Source: DASPLX01 sp035627375
Lineage (GTDB): Bacteria; Pseudomonadota; Gammaproteobacteria; Burkholderiales; Burkholderiaceae_D
NCBI GenBank assembly: GCA_035627375.1
Contig: DASPLX010000005.1
Location: 1 to 64,000, forward strand
Length of the DNA stretch: 64,000 bases
Reading direction: 5' to 3'
Within the stretch, counting starts at the first letter, position 1, and each line of letters opens with the position of its first letter. This document shows positions 63,534 through 64,000 of the stretch, in pieces. The notes under the pieces were generated by a model. That model was not told where the DNA came from. It did no database searches and saw nothing but the letters and a program-made list of their open reading frames with translations. A program made the position numbers and the translations under genes.

Positions 63534-64000
63534 ATTTCTGCCGTTCGCCTTGCCTGATCTCGGAGACGAGGAAATCGACGCCGTCGTCGAATGCCTGCGC
63601 TCCGGCTGGATCACGACCGGGCCGAAGACCAAGCAGTTCGAACAGGAGTTCGCTGCCTACCTGGGCGGCGATTTCGAGGCGGTCTCGGTCAATTCCGCGA
63701 CCGCCGGCCTGCACCTCGCGCTCGAGGCGCTCGGCATCGGACCGGGCGACGAGGTGATCGTGCCGACGCTGACCTTCACCGCCACCGCCGAGGTGGTGCG
63801 TTACCTCGGCGCCGATCCGGTGTTCGTGGATATCGATCCGGCCACGCTGAATATCAGCGTCGCGGCCGCGCAAGCGGCGGTCACTCCGCGCACCAGGGCG
63901 ATCCTGCCGGTGCATTACGGCGGCCTGGCCTGCGACATGGACGGCATCCTCGCCCTGGCGCGCGCGCATGGATTGCACGTGGTGGAAGATGCCGCGCATG
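63526..64000 (+). CDS. DegT/DnrJ/StrS sugar aminotransferase, 3' end outside window
   Basis: At least 158 residues from ATG 63526 (AAGGAG upstream), running off the window. LPFALPDLGDEEIDAVVECL, SGWITTGPKTKQFEQEFAAYL, VNSATAGLHLALEALGIGPG, LTFTATAEVVRYLGADPVFV and VVEDAAH are those of ArnB/PseC/PglE-like enzymes. It probably aminates C4 of the 4-keto-6-deoxy sugar made by the upstream dehydratase (inference). Overlaps the methyltransferase by eight nt. Confidence 0.88.
   Translation, partial: MSEFLPFALPDLGDEEIDAVVECLRSGWITTGPKTKQFEQEFAAYLGGDFEAVSVNSATAGLHLALEALGIGPGDEVIVPTLTFTATAEVVRYLGADPVFVDIDPATLNISVAAAQAAVTPRTRAILPVHYGGLACDMDGILALARAHGLHVVEDAAH

Noticed and set aside
60981..63632. 883-codon antisense frame over the wbp genes
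   Set aside because: Same reason: clear enzymes on the plus strand, no domains on the minus strand.
1..64000. tRNA, rRNA, riboswitch and CRISPR search by eye
   Set aside because: No cloverleaf, conserved rRNA segment, riboswitch core or repeat-spacer array could be recognised; a covariance-model scan would be needed to exclude small RNAs.

Overview
This window is a contiguous piece of a high-GC Gram-negative chromosome. Gene content (Wsp-like chemosensory operon, RHS polymorphic toxin, L,D-transpeptidase with TPR partner, Wzx/Wzy/Wzc exopolysaccharide cluster, PilZ and EAL proteins) and codon use suggest a betaproteobacterium of the Burkholderiales, possibly an Oxalobacteraceae/Massilia-like genus. 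That placement is inference; no rRNA or tRNA gene was seen.

Layout. 1-5565: 3' part of a large RHS/TcdB-type toxin gene whose low-GC C-terminal tip and following small gene look like a toxin-immunity module. 5843-15854: a complete class II lanthipeptide locus. On the minus strand it has a cNMP-binding protein, a LanM synthetase with a Cys-Cys-Gly zinc motif, and, behind its own strong promoter, an NHLP-leader precursor whose 13-residue core is VWNWSTGHCKCTY. Divergently it has a three-gene NHLM-type exporter (HlyD-like adaptor, C39 peptidase-ABC, ABC). 16130-26761: a seven-gene minus-strand operon matching Wsp-type chemosensory systems (CheW, CheR-TPR, CheW, MCP, CheA-REC, CheB), ending in a REC-GAF-PAS-GGDEF-EAL-REC protein with a degenerate GGDEF and an intact EAL domain.

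26900-41700 is a patchwork: IS5-, IS630- and IS1182-type transposase remnants, a 52-bp near-perfect palindrome, a dispersed 40-bp hairpin repeat, a lipocalin-like gene with one amber codon, and small membrane proteins. Between them are more ordinary genes: a 1.2-kaa coiled-coil membrane protein built from 98/119-residue heptad repeats, a TPR protein plus L,D-transpeptidase pair, PilZ, CheX-REC, an N-formylglutamate amidohydrolase-like protein and a TPR protein.

41732-64000 is surface-polysaccharide territory: a beta-helix lipoprotein, a GT2 glycosyltransferase, the BY-kinase/Wzc, Wzx, an asparagine-synthase-like protein, a GNAT, two tandem FemAB-like transferases, a deacetylase, Wzy, GT4, a membrane NDP-sugar dehydratase, and a WbpA/WbpB/WbpD-WbpE set for a 2,3-diamino-uronic acid, then a methyltransferase and a second DegT-type aminotransferase cut by the window edge. 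Three transcription units of this cluster (GT2, wzc, dehydratase) are each preceded by the same 86-nt control module with exactly conserved spacing. That module and the lanthipeptide locus are the most interesting items here.
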